A stretch of 64,000 nucleotides of DNA from Pseudomonas sp. UBA2684 (lineage in GTDB: Bacteria; Pseudomonadota; Gammaproteobacteria; Pseudomonadales; Pseudomonadaceae). Shown in pieces: positions 15,758 through 25,060 of this stretch. The notes beneath the pieces are model-generated. The model made no database searches and was not told where the DNA came from. It worked only from the letters and a program-made list of their open reading frames with translations. A program made the translations under genes and the position numbers. Within the stretch, counting starts at the first letter, position 1; each line of letters begins with the position of its first letter. The stretch is from NCBI GenBank assembly GCA_002354655.1, contig DELY01000050.1:371639-435638 (forward strand), in the 5' to 3' direction.

Positions 15758-17125
15758 TCACCCTTTGCGCCGGCGCCAGGCCAGCAGCGCCAGTATCAGC
15801 AGCGCGGCGCTGCCGGCCAGCCCATACAGCGCGCTCATGCTCAGCAGCGGTTGCTCGATGCGCAGATACCCCGGCGCGCCGAACAACTGGCGTACGGCGC
15901 TGTTGGCCTGCTCCAGGCTGACGGCCTGCAAGGCCTTGGCCGGGTCGCTGAAGCGGCCGTTGTGGTAATCGCCCAGGGCGTTCCAGTAATAGTCGGCGAG
16001 GGCACTGTTGCCCTGTACGGCCCAGCGCTGTTTGGCAATGGCGGCCTGTTGCAGGCGCTGGAAGGTGGCGGCGTCGAGGCCATTGTCGTGCAGGCGTTGG
16101 CCGAGGGCGCGCAAGACCTGCTCGGCGACCGTCAGGTCCGCGCGTTCCAGCTCGGCATTCAGGCTGAAGAAGCTGCGGCTGCCGTACACGCTGCGTTCGC
16201 TCCACGGCCCGTACGACAGGCTGCGTTGCAGGCGCAACTCCTGGTACAGCTGCCAGTCGAGGTAATCGCGCAGCAGTTCCCAGGTGGCGTGGTCGTGTTC
16301 GCCGACCCAGGGCTCGGGCAAGAGCCAATGCAGGCTGGCATTGTCGCCCAGCAGCCCGTTGAACAGGCTGCGGCGGGCAGCAGCCTGCTCGGTGCCCTCG
16401 GCCAGCTCGCGCGGCGGCGGTATGTCCGCGGCCGGCAATGCGCCGTAGCTACGGTCGAGGTAGGCCGGCAGCAGCGGGTCGAGGTCGCCGACCACGATCA
16501 GGTTCATGTTGTTCGGCACGTACCAGTCGCGGCGCAGTTGCTCCAGCTGCGTCAGGCTGAGCGGCGCCAATGGCGCGCGTTCGGCGCAGGCCAGACCGAG
16601 TTCCACGGCCAGCTGTTGGTGGGCTTCGCGGCTGACATTTTGCTGGTCGAGCAGGCGTTGCAGGTTGGAGTAGTGGCCGCCGTTCTCGCGCTCGACCACC
16701 CGCTTGGCGGCCGCGACCTTGCGTGCGTCCAGCTCGGTGTTGAGCAGGCTGGCGAGCAACAGGTCGAGCGCGGCGCGCTGGTTGGCGGCCGGCACTTCGA
16801 GCACATAGGTGGTGTCGCTGTCGCGGGTGTAGGCATTCCACTCGCCGCCAAGCGCTTGCATGCGTGCCTCCAACCCGGCTTCGCCGCTGGCGTCGATGCC
16901 GCTGAACAGCAGGTGTTCGAGCAGGTGCGGGAGTTCCTTGGCGGCGCAGCTGAAGTGCTCGAAGCCCACGCCGACCACCAGGCGAATCGCCACGTGGCCG
17001 CGCTCGGCTGTGGGCTTGAGCAGCACGTGCAGGCCGTTCTGCAGCGGGTAGCCCTCGACCTGCAAGCGGTCTTCGGCCAGGGCGGGGTTGAGCAGCAGCA
17101 GGCACAGCAGCAACAGGGTACGCAT
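15758..17125 (-). CDS. Membrane-anchored M16 (insulinase-like) zinc peptidase
   Basis: 455-aa exported metallopeptidase. A signal peptide (MRTLLLLCLLLLNPALA) is followed by an M16 catalytic domain with the inverted zinc motif H-x-x-E-H at LPHLLEHLLFSG and the downstream Glu in R-V-V-E-R-E-N. A second, inactive M16-like domain follows (~190-420). The C terminus is a single transmembrane helix and basic stop (GSAALLILALLAWRRRKG), so the enzyme should be tethered to the inner membrane facing the periplasm. The frame extends to 17344, but ATG 17125 has AGGA at a good distance; the ATG at 17146 is an alternative. No second M16 gene is adjacent, unlike many PqqL/YhjJ-type pairs. Confidence 0.85.
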   Translation of the reverse strand: MRTLLLLCLLLLNPALAEDRLQVEGYPLQNGLHVLLKPTAERGHVAIRLVVGVGFEHFSCAAKELPHLLEHLLFSGIDASGEAGLEARMQALGGEWNAYTRDSDTTYVLEVPAANQRAALDLLLASLLNTELDARKVAAAKRVVERENGGHYSNLQRLLDQQNVSREAHQQLAVELGLACAERAPLAPLSLTQLEQLRRDWYVPNNMNLIVVGDLDPLLPAYLDRSYGALPAADIPPPRELAEGTEQAAARRSLFNGLLGDNASLHWLLPEPWVGEHDHATWELLRDYLDWQLYQELRLQRSLSYGPWSERSVYGSRSFFSLNAELERADLTVAEQVLRALGQRLHDNGLDAATFQRLQQAAIAKQRWAVQGNSALADYYWNALGDYHNGRFSDPAKALQAVSLEQANSAVRQLFGAPGYLRIEQPLLSMSALYGLAGSAALLILALLAWRRRKG

Positions 17126-17302
17126 GAGAGTCTTCCTGACGGTCATCGTCCCAGCATACCCGCTGCCTGTCGCGATTGGCCATGGCGCTTGGCGGCCTCT
17201 GCCACTGCTGCCGTGCGGGTGGCTGCATAAGCTGCGCTGAACTGGCGCCACCGCGTCAGCGCCGTTTATCGAGCCAATGCTCGTCGATCGCGGGAGAGTC
17301 CC

Positions 17303-18250
17303 ATGCGTGTCTTGATCACCGGAGCGGCAGGTTTTATCGGCCAACAGTTACTCCGCCAGTTGGCGGTTCAGCAGCCGCAGTGGACGCTGATTGCCGCCGA
17401 CATCCGCCCGCAGAGCCGCGAGGGCCTGAGCCTGAATATCGAACCGGTGCTGCTCGATATCAGCCAGCCGCGCGCGGTGCGCGCGTGCGTGGCGATCTGG
17501 CAGCCGCAGGCCATCGTGCACCTGGCCTCGGTGGTGACCCCGCCGCGCGGCATGAGCGATGCGCAGCTGCACGCCATCGATGTCGGCGGCACCCAGGCGG
17601 TGGTCGATGCCGCCGTGGCTGAAGGGGTCGCGCAACTGATCGTCACCAGCTCCGGGGCGGCCTACGGCTATGACCCGGAGAACGCCGAGTGGATCGACGA
17701 GGACCAGCCGTTGCGCGGGCATGCCCTGTTCGCTTATGCCAAGCACAAGCGTGAGGTCGAGGCGTTACTGGCCGAGGCGCGTCGTCAGCACCCGCAGCTC
17801 AAGCAGCTGGTGCTGCGCCCCGGCACGATTCTCGGCAAGCAAGTGAACAACCAGATCACCGAGTTGTTCAAGAAACGCGCGGTGCTGGGCATCCGCGGCA
17901 GCGACAGCCGGTTCGTGTTCATCTGGGACCAGGACGTGGTCAATATCATCGGCCAGGGCCTGGCGCGACAGGCCGAGGGCATCTTCAACCTGGCCGGCGA
18001 TGGTGCGCTGTCGCTGCGCGAGATCGCCGGGTTGCTCGGCAAGCCCTATCGACCGTTGCCCGCCTGGCTGATCCGCACGCTGTTGCGCCTGCTCAAACCG
18101 CTCGGCCTGACGCAGTACGGCCCGGAGCAGTTGGACTTTCTGCGTTACCGCCCGGTGTTGGCCAACCGCCGGTTGAAGGAAGATTTTGGCTACATCCCGC
18201 GCTACAGCAGCCGCGAGGCGTTTCTGGCGTTTCTCCGGGCGCAGGGCTAG
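17303..18250 (+). CDS. NAD-dependent epimerase/dehydratase (extended SDR)
   Basis: 315-aa extended short-chain dehydrogenase. It has the N-terminal nucleotide-binding motif G-A-A-G-F-I-G at 7-13, an acidic residue (D33) at the end of strand 2 favouring NAD, catalytic S-S-G-A-A-Y-G and Y-x-x-x-K (YAKHK). The substrate is probably a nucleotide sugar or similar, but is not determined; no sugar genes are adjacent. GGGAGAG precedes the ATG. Its TAG stop overlaps the TAG of the convergent AraC gene in the palindromic tetramer CTAG. Confidence 0.85.
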   Translation: MRVLITGAAGFIGQQLLRQLAVQQPQWTLIAADIRPQSREGLSLNIEPVLLDISQPRAVRACVAIWQPQAIVHLASVVTPPRGMSDAQLHAIDVGGTQAVVDAAVAEGVAQLIVTSSGAAYGYDPENAEWIDEDQPLRGHALFAYAKHKREVEALLAEARRQHPQLKQLVLRPGTILGKQVNNQITELFKKRAVLGIRGSDSRFVFIWDQDVVNIIGQGLARQAEGIFNLAGDGALSLREIAGLLGKPYRPLPAWLIRTLLRLLKPLGLTQYGPEQLDFLRYRPVLANRRLKEDFGYIPRYSSREAFLAFLRAQG

Positions 18251-19272
18251 CCCTGCTTGAGCCGCGCGCGGTATTCGCCGGGGGTCAGCCCGGTCCACTG
18301 GCGGAAGGCGCGGAAGAACACGCTGGGTTCCGAATAGCCGAGCAGCAGGGCGATCTCCGCCGCGGGCAGGCTGCCGCTGCCGAGGTGGCGTTCGGCCAAC
18401 TGGCGGCGCGTGTCGTTGAGCAACTGTTGGTAGCTGCAGCCTTCCTCGGCCAGGCGCCGTTGCAGGGTGCGTTCGCTGAGGTGCAGGGCGCGCGCGAGTT
18501 CCGCGCGGTCCGGTTCGCCGTGGGCCAGTTGTTCGCCGAGCAGGGCAACCACGCGGGCGCTCAGGCCTTCACTGGGCAGGCGCGCGAGCAGCGCTTCGGC
18601 ATGTTGGCGCAGCAGGCTTTGCAGGGGCGGGTTGGCTTGGATCAGCGGCGCATCGCGCAGCGTGCGGGGCAGCACGAGGCCGTAATCGTCCGCTGCAAAA
18701 TGCAGCGGGCAGGCGAAGATTGCCTGGTAGGGCGTCAGATCCGCCGGTTGCGGGTGGACGAAATGCGCGCGCAGCAGGCGAAAATCGTCCAGCAGCGGGG
18801 TGACCATCTGCACCCAGCAGGCCATCAGCGCCAGCACGCGGGTGCGCGTCGCCGGCAGGTCCGGGTGCAGCGGCCGGTACAGCAGATGCAGCTCGTCGCC
18901 CTGTTCGTGCAGCTGGACTTCACCGCCTTCGCCGACCAAACGCTGGTAACGCAGGCCGGCGGCCAGGGCATCGCCCAGGGTCGCGCTGCTTTGCAGCAGG
19001 TAGCCGAGCACACTGAACGGTCCTGGCGCGAGGTTGCTGCCCAGGGCCAGGCCCGGCTCGCCGTGCGGCAAACGGCTCAGCGCCTGCCAGAGGCGTTCCT
19101 GGGCGGCGAATGGCACGCGTGCGTCGGGATCGGCGAGCTGCGTCTCCGACAGCGCGCACTCGGCGAGCAATGTTGCGCGGTCGAGGCCCAGGCGAGTGGC
19201 GGCATGCAGCACGGCTTGGGTGATGCTGGCGCTGACCGAGGCGTGGTGCGGATCGAGGGGCTGAGTTGGCAT
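18247..19272 (-). CDS. AraC-family transcriptional regulator (OruR/ArgR-like layout)
   Basis: 341-aa regulator with an N-terminal Arabinose_bd-type ligand domain (~20-205) and a C-terminal pair of helix-turn-helix motifs (~235-338): LARALHLSERTLQRRLAEEG and IALLLGYSEPSVFFRAFRQWTGLTPGEYR. The target and inducer are unknown. The open frame runs to 19455, but ATG 19272 (MPTQPLDPHHA) matches the family N terminus. It is divergent from the TAXI-binding-protein gene, with about 180 bp between starts, so that gene is a candidate target (inference). Confidence 0.88.
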   Translation of the reverse strand: MPTQPLDPHHASVSASITQAVLHAATRLGLDRATLLAECALSETQLADPDARVPFAAQERLWQALSRLPHGEPGLALGSNLAPGPFSVLGYLLQSSATLGDALAAGLRYQRLVGEGGEVQLHEQGDELHLLYRPLHPDLPATRTRVLALMACWVQMVTPLLDDFRLLRAHFVHPQPADLTPYQAIFACPLHFAADDYGLVLPRTLRDAPLIQANPPLQSLLRQHAEALLARLPSEGLSARVVALLGEQLAHGEPDRAELARALHLSERTLQRRLAEEGCSYQQLLNDTRRQLAERHLGSGSLPAAEIALLLGYSEPSVFFRAFRQWTGLTPGEYRARLKQG

Positions 19273-19453
19273 GCAGCGATTCTGCCCAAAGGCGCTGCGC
19301 GGCGATAGCCTGGCCGCTGTGCTTACATACTTGGTTACCAGCCGCTCGCGCGTGCGCCGGGCAACTTGGCGTCGAACCGTTAGGCTTGCTGCCGAGGGCG
19401 CCGGTGATTCACCTCGACGCGGCCGGCGACTACCCGAACAGGAGACCCCCAGC

Positions 19454-20425
19454 ATGAACGCTCATCCCCTCGCTTGGGTGCTGTCGGCGCTGCTCACGGG
19501 CAGCGCCCTGAGCGGCACGGCACAGGCCGAAGAGCAATTCGTGACCATCGGCACGGGCGGCTACACCGGCGTGTACTACGTCGCCGGTCAGGCGATCTGC
19601 CGCTTCTTCAACCGCGCCAGCGATGCGCATGGCATGCGCTGCAACGCACCGGCCACCAGCGGCGGCGTGGCTAACGTCAACGGCCTGCGCAGCGGTGAAT
19701 TCAACTTCGCCCTCATGCAGTCGGACCACCAGTACAAGGCGCTCAATGGCCTGGCGCCCTTCGCCGCCGAGGGTGCGATGAGCGACATTCGCGCGGTGTT
19801 CTCCATGCAGAGCGAGGTGTTCACCATCCTCGCTCGGCGCGACGCCCATATCGCTCACTTCGACGACCTCAAAGGCAAGCGCGTCAACATCGGCAGCCCT
19901 GGCTCCGGGCAGCGCAGCAGCTTCGAAGAAATCATGCAGGTGAAGGGCTGGGATGCGTCGGTCTTCGCCCTGGTCGCCGAACTCAAACCGGCCGAACAGG
20001 CTTCGGCGCTGAGCGACAACAGCATCGACGCAATGGCCTATTTCGTCGGTCACCCGAACGGCGCCATTCAGGAGGCCACTACCACCAGCGATGCGCTGCT
20101 GGTGCCGGTCACCGGGCCGGCAATCGACACGCTGCTGGCCGAGAAAAGCTATTACAGCCGGGCCGAGATTCCCGCCGGGCTGTACCGCGGTAATCCCACG
20201 GCGATCGCCTCGATTGGCACTCAGGCGGTGCTTGCCACATCGGCGAATAGCGATCCGGAAATGGTCTATCAACTGGTCAAGACGGTGTTCGACAACCTGG
20301 AGCGCTTCAAACGCCTGCACCCGGCCTTCGCCGAACTGCGCGCCGAGCAGATGATCACGCAGGGCCTCACCGCGCCGCTGCATGACGGTGCCCTGCGTTA
20401 CTACAAGGAGCGTGGCTGGCGTTAG
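19454..20425 (+). CDS. TAXI-family TRAP transporter substrate-binding protein (orphan)
   Basis: 323-aa periplasmic binding protein of the TAXI family, the solute receptors of TRAP transporters. The signal peptide is MNAHPLAWVLSALLTGSALS..AQA (~1-25). The mature start has the typical IGTGGYTGVYYVAGQAICR, followed by GVANVNGLRSGEFNFALMQSD and the hinge segment LKGKRVNIGSPGSGQR. No TRAP membrane subunit (DctQM or fused) lies nearby, so it must either use a distant permease or serve another role. ATG 19454 has AGGAGA before it; the longer frame from 19271 is rejected. Confidence 0.9.
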   Translation: MNAHPLAWVLSALLTGSALSGTAQAEEQFVTIGTGGYTGVYYVAGQAICRFFNRASDAHGMRCNAPATSGGVANVNGLRSGEFNFALMQSDHQYKALNGLAPFAAEGAMSDIRAVFSMQSEVFTILARRDAHIAHFDDLKGKRVNIGSPGSGQRSSFEEIMQVKGWDASVFALVAELKPAEQASALSDNSIDAMAYFVGHPNGAIQEATTTSDALLVPVTGPAIDTLLAEKSYYSRAEIPAGLYRGNPTAIASIGTQAVLATSANSDPEMVYQLVKTVFDNLERFKRLHPAFAELRAEQMITQGLTAPLHDGALRYYKERGWR

Positions 20426-20873
20426 CGGGGGTATCTGATGATTGCCGCGATAATCAGCACTTCCATCGATCTCCGGGGGGCACTGCCTATCGAGACTTGG
20501 CCAAGGTCAAACCAGAAGGCTGCTCCGGCTGCCTTTTTGATGGCTATGTCCCCGTTAACGGTTGTACGCAGATTCGCTTGAGGCCGGCTGGCAAAGCAAC
20601 TGCGCAATGGCTGCGCCACGTAACCCACCAAGTGCTAATCGGCCTATCCCCTCTGGCGGGTTACGGCGCTCCTGACTATGCAGCCGCCGATAGTCCGTGG
20701 TCATGCGCCTAACCCACCCTACGCATTACCGCGCTCCAGGCATCGCCTGGCCGGCTGCACGTTTCAACACATAACGGGTACATAGCCTTTTTGATTGGCA
20801 TACACCCACCCGCCTTGGAATACTGTCGCCACTCGCGCGAGCTATGCGTCCATGCACTGTTAAGCAGAACCCG
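20426..20873. other. Intergenic stretch at left border of the restriction-modification locus
   Basis: 448 bp without a convincing gene; short open frames here show no family features. It contains a probable terminator for the TAXI gene (hairpin AAGGC-GC-TCCG-GC-GCCTT at 20516-20535 running into TTTTT, with one T:T mismatch). Near 20708-20725 there is a CCTAACCCACCCTACGC stretch resembling a remnant of the GTAGGG repeat family. A promoter for hsdM is expected in the last 100 bp but not defined. Confidence 0.4.
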
Positions 20874-22952
20874 ATGACCAAAGAGCAGTTACAGAAACTC
20901 GAAGCCGACCTCTGGCGCGCCGCCGATAACCTGCGCGCCAACTCCGACCTCAAGGCCAGCGAATATTCCACCCCGGTATTGGGGCTGATCTTCCTCAAGT
21001 TCGCCGACAACAAGTTCAAGCAGCACGAGAAAGCCATTCACCGCGACTTTCTTGCGTTCAAGGACACCCGCCTGGAGAAATCCCTGGCCGATATCGCCAT
21101 CGAGAAGTGCGGCTTCTATCTGCCAGACCACGCCCGTTACGACTACCTGCTTAATCTGGAAGACAGCAAGGACATCGCCAAGGCCATCAAGGAGGCGATG
21201 AAGGCCATCGAGGAGTACAAACCCGAGCTGCAGGGCGTGCTGCCGCAGGACGAGTACTTCCGCCTCACCCGCTCGGCGCAGAACAAGGGCATCCCCAAAG
21301 AGCTGCTGCGCACCTTCAACGACATTCCCCAGGATGCCAGCGGCGATATCTTCGGGCAGATCTATGAATACTTCCTGGCCGAATTCGCCCTCTCCGAAGG
21401 CCAGGGCGGCGGTGAGTTCTTTACCCCGCGCTCAGTGGTCAAGCTGATGGTGGAAATCATTGAGCCCCATGGCGGCAAGGTCTACGACCCGGCTTGCGGC
21501 TCGGCGGGTATGTTTGTGCAGTCCGCGCAATTTATTGAGCAGCACCGCCATGACGCTAATCACGCCAATGACGGCGATATCTACGTCTACGGCCAGGAAA
21601 AAACCCTGGAAACCGTCAAGCTGGCCAAGATGAACCTGGCGGTCAACGGCCTGCGCGGCACCATCATGCAGGCCAATAGTTACTACGAAGATCCGCACAA
21701 CAGCTTCGGTCAGTTCGACTACGTGATGGCCAATCCGCCGTTCAACGTCGACGACGTGTCCCTGGCTACGGTGGAGAACGACCGCCGCTTCAACACCTAC
21801 GGTATTCCGCGCAACAAATCCAAGGCCAAGAAGGGCGAAGAAGGCAAGGAAACCGTACCCAACGGCAACTACCTGTGGATCAACCTGTTCGCCACCTCGC
21901 TCAAGCCCAAGGGCCGCGCGGCGCTGGTAATGGCCAACTCGGCCTCTGACGCCCGCCATTCCGAGGCCGAGATTCGCCAGGCGCTGATCGACAACAACCT
22001 GATCTACGCCATGCTCAGCCTGCCGTCGAATCTGTTCTACACCGTCACCCTGCCGGCTACGTTGTGGTTCTTCGACAAGGCCAAGCAGGACAAGCGCATC
22101 CTGTTTATTGATGCACGCAATATCTTCACCCAGCTCACCCGCTCCCTGCGTGAGCTGAATGACGAACAAGTGCAGAACATCGCCATCATCAGCAAGTTGC
22201 ACCGCGGCCAGCGTGATGAGTTCGTGTGCCTGGTCGACGGCTACTTCACCGCCGGCGTGGCGCGGCTGGTGGAAAATCAGCCGCATATTCAGCCGTTATC
22301 CGAGCAACTGCTGGATATGCTGCAGGAAGCCGAAGGCCGTGCGGCAGTGCAAGCCCTGCGCGAACAATGGGTCGAGCTCAAGCCGCTGCAAGATGCCTAC
22401 GCCGCCTACCAGGCCAAGCACCTGGACGCTGCCGAAGTGGATGCCAAGAACCAGGCCCAGCATGTCTTGCGCGAAACCTTCGATCCCTTCTTCTCCGGCC
22501 TGCATGCCAACCTCAAGCGCCTGGACAAGGCCGTGCGCCAGCACGAGAAGCGTCTGGCCGAAGCCGCTAAAGCCGAAGGCAAACGCGGCAGCACCGACCG
22601 CGAAACCAAGGTGCTAAAAACCGCCCTGGAAAAACTGCATGGCGAAGTGAAAGGCGCGGAAAGCTACTTCCAGCATATTCACTGGCTGCAAGAACGCTTC
22701 CCCGCCGCCCAATACGAAGACGTCACCGGCCTGTGCAAGTTGGCCAGCCCGGAAGAGATGAAGGAGCAGGACTATTCGCTCAACCCCGGCCGCTATGTCG
22801 GCGTGGTGATCGAGGAAGACGGCAAGAGCGAAGAGGAATTTATCGACGGCCTGCTGGCGATGAACGACGAGCTGACCCGTCTCAACGGCGAGGCCCGCGA
22901 ACTGGAAACCGTGATCGCCCACAATATCCGCCAACTGACTGGCGAGGCCTGA
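20874..22952 (+). CDS. hsdM: Type I restriction-modification system, DNA methyltransferase subunit HsdM
   Basis: N6-adenine methyltransferase subunit of a type I restriction-modification complex, 692 aa. An N-terminal HsdM helical domain (MTKEQLQKLEADLWRAADNLRANSDLKASEY) precedes the catalytic domain. It has the SAM-binding motif D-P-A-C-G-S-A-G at ~205-212 and catalytic N-P-P-F at ~287-290. The C-terminal ~180 residues are highly charged and helical, longer than in minimal HsdM. The start chosen is ATG 20874, since an upstream in-frame start at 20844 adds ten unrelated residues. It is the first gene of hsdM-dinD-hsdS-hsdR. Base composition is close to that of the chromosome, unlike hsdS. Confidence 0.95.
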   Translation: MTKEQLQKLEADLWRAADNLRANSDLKASEYSTPVLGLIFLKFADNKFKQHEKAIHRDFLAFKDTRLEKSLADIAIEKCGFYLPDHARYDYLLNLEDSKDIAKAIKEAMKAIEEYKPELQGVLPQDEYFRLTRSAQNKGIPKELLRTFNDIPQDASGDIFGQIYEYFLAEFALSEGQGGGEFFTPRSVVKLMVEIIEPHGGKVYDPACGSAGMFVQSAQFIEQHRHDANHANDGDIYVYGQEKTLETVKLAKMNLAVNGLRGTIMQANSYYEDPHNSFGQFDYVMANPPFNVDDVSLATVENDRRFNTYGIPRNKSKAKKGEEGKETVPNGNYLWINLFATSLKPKGRAALVMANSASDARHSEAEIRQALIDNNLIYAMLSLPSNLFYTVTLPATLWFFDKAKQDKRILFIDARNIFTQLTRSLRELNDEQVQNIAIISKLHRGQRDEFVCLVDGYFTAGVARLVENQPHIQPLSEQLLDMLQEAEGRAAVQALREQWVELKPLQDAYAAYQAKHLDAAEVDAKNQAQHVLRETFDPFFSGLHANLKRLDKAVRQHEKRLAEAAKAEGKRGSTDRETKVLKTALEKLHGEVKGAESYFQHIHWLQERFPAAQYEDVTGLCKLASPEEMKEQDYSLNPGRYVGVVIEEDGKSEEEFIDGLLAMNDELTRLNGEARELETVIAHNIRQLTGEA

Positions 22953-22996
22953 GTGCGGCTGCCAGTCTTGGGGCGTACCCACAAGGAGCGTTACCG

Positions 22997-23860
22997 ATGA
23001 AAAAGGATTTGATCGTCAAACTGCATGCCGCCTTCGAAGACATCGTTCAGCGCCACGCGGAAACCGCCACCGAATTCTGGCTGGCCCGCGAGCTGCAACC
23101 GATGCTTGGTTATGCCCGCTGGGAAAACTTCGCCAAGATCGTCGACAAGGCCAAGGCCTCCTGCGAGGCGGCGGGCAATCGGGTCGACGACCATTTTCGT
23201 GATGTCACGAAAATGGTCAGCCTCGGCTCCGGCTCCCAGCGCGCCGTCGAGGATATCGCCCTGACCCGCTACGCCTGCTACCTGATCGCGCAGAACGGTG
23301 ACCCGAGCAAAGAGCCCATCGCCTTCGCCCAAACCTACTTCGCCCTGCAAACCCGCAAGCAGGAGCTGATCGAACAGCGCCTGGCGGAAAGCGAACGGCT
23401 GGTCGCGCGCAAAAAACTCACCGCCTCGGAAAAACAGCTGTCCAGCGTGATCTACGAACGCCTGGGTGAGGAACAGAGCTTTGCCCGCATCCGCAGTCGC
23501 GGCGATCAGGCGCTGTTCGGCGGCGTCAGTACCCAGCAGATGAAGGAACGCCTCGGCGTGCCGCAGAGCCGGCCACTGGCCGACTTTCTGCCGACCATCA
23601 CCATCAAGGCCAAGGATTTCGCCAACGAAATCACCAACTTCAATATCAAGAAAGACGACCTCGACAGCGAACGCGAAATCACCAACGAGCATGTAAAGAA
23701 CAATGCCGATGTGCGAGCGCTGCTTGGGGATCGCGGCATCGTGCCCGAGCAGTTGCCGGCGGCTGAAGATCTGAAAAAGATTGAGCGGCGGCATACGGCA
23801 GAGGCCAAGAAGCTGCCGAAGACGGTGGAGCGGTTGGATGATGAGTCAAAGCATGAGTAG
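22997..23860 (+). CDS. dinD: DinD-like Bro-N domain protein within the restriction locus
   Basis: 287-aa homologue of E. coli DNA-damage-inducible protein D. The N-terminal half is a Bro-N/ANT-like domain (LQPMLGYARWENFAKIVDKAKASCEAAG, VDDHFRDVTKMVSLGSGSQR, DIALTRYACYLIAQNGDPSK), and the C-terminal half is helical and charged. E. coli DinD has been reported to counter RecA filaments. Homologues are frequently found inside type I restriction loci, where their role is not established. It starts 44 bp after hsdM with an AAGGAGCG ribosome binding site. No LexA box is visible in that gap, so damage induction from its own promoter is not supported; expression probably follows hsdM. Confidence 0.88.
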   Translation: MKKDLIVKLHAAFEDIVQRHAETATEFWLARELQPMLGYARWENFAKIVDKAKASCEAAGNRVDDHFRDVTKMVSLGSGSQRAVEDIALTRYACYLIAQNGDPSKEPIAFAQTYFALQTRKQELIEQRLAESERLVARKKLTASEKQLSSVIYERLGEEQSFARIRSRGDQALFGGVSTQQMKERLGVPQSRPLADFLPTITIKAKDFANEITNFNIKKDDLDSEREITNEHVKNNADVRALLGDRGIVPEQLPAAEDLKKIERRHTAEAKKLPKTVERLDDESKHE

Positions 23861-23878
23861 TCAGCAAAAGGTCAATCT

Positions 23879-25060
23879 ATGAGTGGTTTCGATGAGTACA
23901 AGCTGGGCGACTTGCTGACCTTCCAGCGTGGTTTTGACATCACTAAAAGCGAACAACAGGAAGGAGATGTTCCGATAGTTTCTTCGTCGGGTATTTCCAG
24001 CTTTCACAACCAGTCCAAATCGAGTGCGCCTGGTGTGGTGATTGGCCGTAAAGGCTCCTTGGGAACAGTGCACTACCTCAAAGCCAAGTATTGGCCGCAT
24101 GACACGACGCTATGGGTAAAAGACTTCAAGGGTAACGATCCTAGGTTTATCTATTATTTTTTGCAGACCTTGCATCTTGAGAACTTTGACGTCGGATCGT
24201 CTAACCCCACGCTAAATCGGAATCACCTTCACAAAATAAGAGTGCTTTTTCCAAAGAAGCAACAGAAGAAAATTGCCGCCGTTCTTTCCGCCTACGACGA
24301 TCTAATCGATAACAACCGCCGCCGTATCGAACTGCTGGAGCAAATGGCCGAGGAGCTTTACCGCGAATGGTTTGTGCGCTTCCGTTTTCCGGGCTATCGG
24401 CAGGCGAAGTTTGAGAAGGGCTTGCCTGTGGATTGGGAACGAAAGGCGCTTGGCTCTCTTGGAACATACCTGAATGGCTATGCATTCAAGCCCTCTGATC
24501 TGTCTCTAGCAGGCATTCCGGTCATTAAGATCAAGGAGATAAATGGCGGGGTTACGGCTGAAACCCCACGAAACAGTGGTGAGTCCATAGCCAAGAAATA
24601 TCACTTCGATGATGGATCTATTATTTTTTCGTGGTCAGCAACCCTGGCTGTGAAAATCTGGGATCAAGGCCCAGGGCTCTTAAATCAGCATCTGTTCAAG
24701 GTCGCACCTGTTGACGTTATTCCCAGTAGCTTTTTGTATTTATCAATCAAATTCTGCCTGCCAATATTTGATTCGCTAACCACAGGCTCCACGATGAAAC
24801 ACATCAAGCGCAAAGAACTTGATGCTGTAAAAATCGGCTTGCCAGGCAAGGCGATTCTTGAGGCGTTTGACAGATCCGCCTCTCCGCTCGTGCAAGAGAA
24901 ACTAAAGCTCTCAAAGTCGAACCAGCTCTTGATTGAAGCGAGGAATCAGCTTTTGACCAGATTGATCTCCGGCAAACTCCCCGTCGATCAACTGGATATC
25001 CAGTTTCCCCCCAGCATGCGCGAGGCCGACGCGGCCCGACAGGAAGTAGCCTATGCCTAA
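23879..25060 (+). CDS. hsdS: Type I restriction-modification system, specificity subunit HsdS
   Basis: 393-aa DNA-recognition subunit. There are two target recognition domains: TRD1 ~1-135, with SSSGISSFHNQSKSSAPGVVIGRKGSLG; and TRD2 ~195-345, with KIKEINGG...FSWSATLAVKIWDQGPGLLNQHLFKV. Each is followed by a coiled-coil spacer (KIAAVLSAYDDLIDNNRRRIELLEQMAEELYREWF at ~138-172 and a second near the C terminus). The recognition site cannot be predicted. The TRD-coding parts are clearly AT-richer than the flanking hsdM and hsdR, as expected where specificity domains are swapped between strains. It overlaps hsdR by 8 bp. Confidence 0.93.
   Translation: MSGFDEYKLGDLLTFQRGFDITKSEQQEGDVPIVSSSGISSFHNQSKSSAPGVVIGRKGSLGTVHYLKAKYWPHDTTLWVKDFKGNDPRFIYYFLQTLHLENFDVGSSNPTLNRNHLHKIRVLFPKKQQKKIAAVLSAYDDLIDNNRRRIELLEQMAEELYREWFVRFRFPGYRQAKFEKGLPVDWERKALGSLGTYLNGYAFKPSDLSLAGIPVIKIKEINGGVTAETPRNSGESIAKKYHFDDGSIIFSWSATLAVKIWDQGPGLLNQHLFKVAPVDVIPSSFLYLSIKFCLPIFDSLTTGSTMKHIKRKELDAVKIGLPGKAILEAFDRSASPLVQEKLKLSKSNQLLIEARNQLLTRLISGKLPVDQLDIQFPPSMREADAARQEVAYA

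Noticed and set aside
20497-20712. Short open frames left of hsdM
   Set aside because: No ribosome binding site, unusual composition for this genome and overlap with a probable terminator; treated as intergenic.
22953-22996. LexA box expected upstream of a DNA-damage-inducible dinD
   Set aside because: No CTGT-N8-ACAG-like sequence is present in the hsdM-dinD gap.
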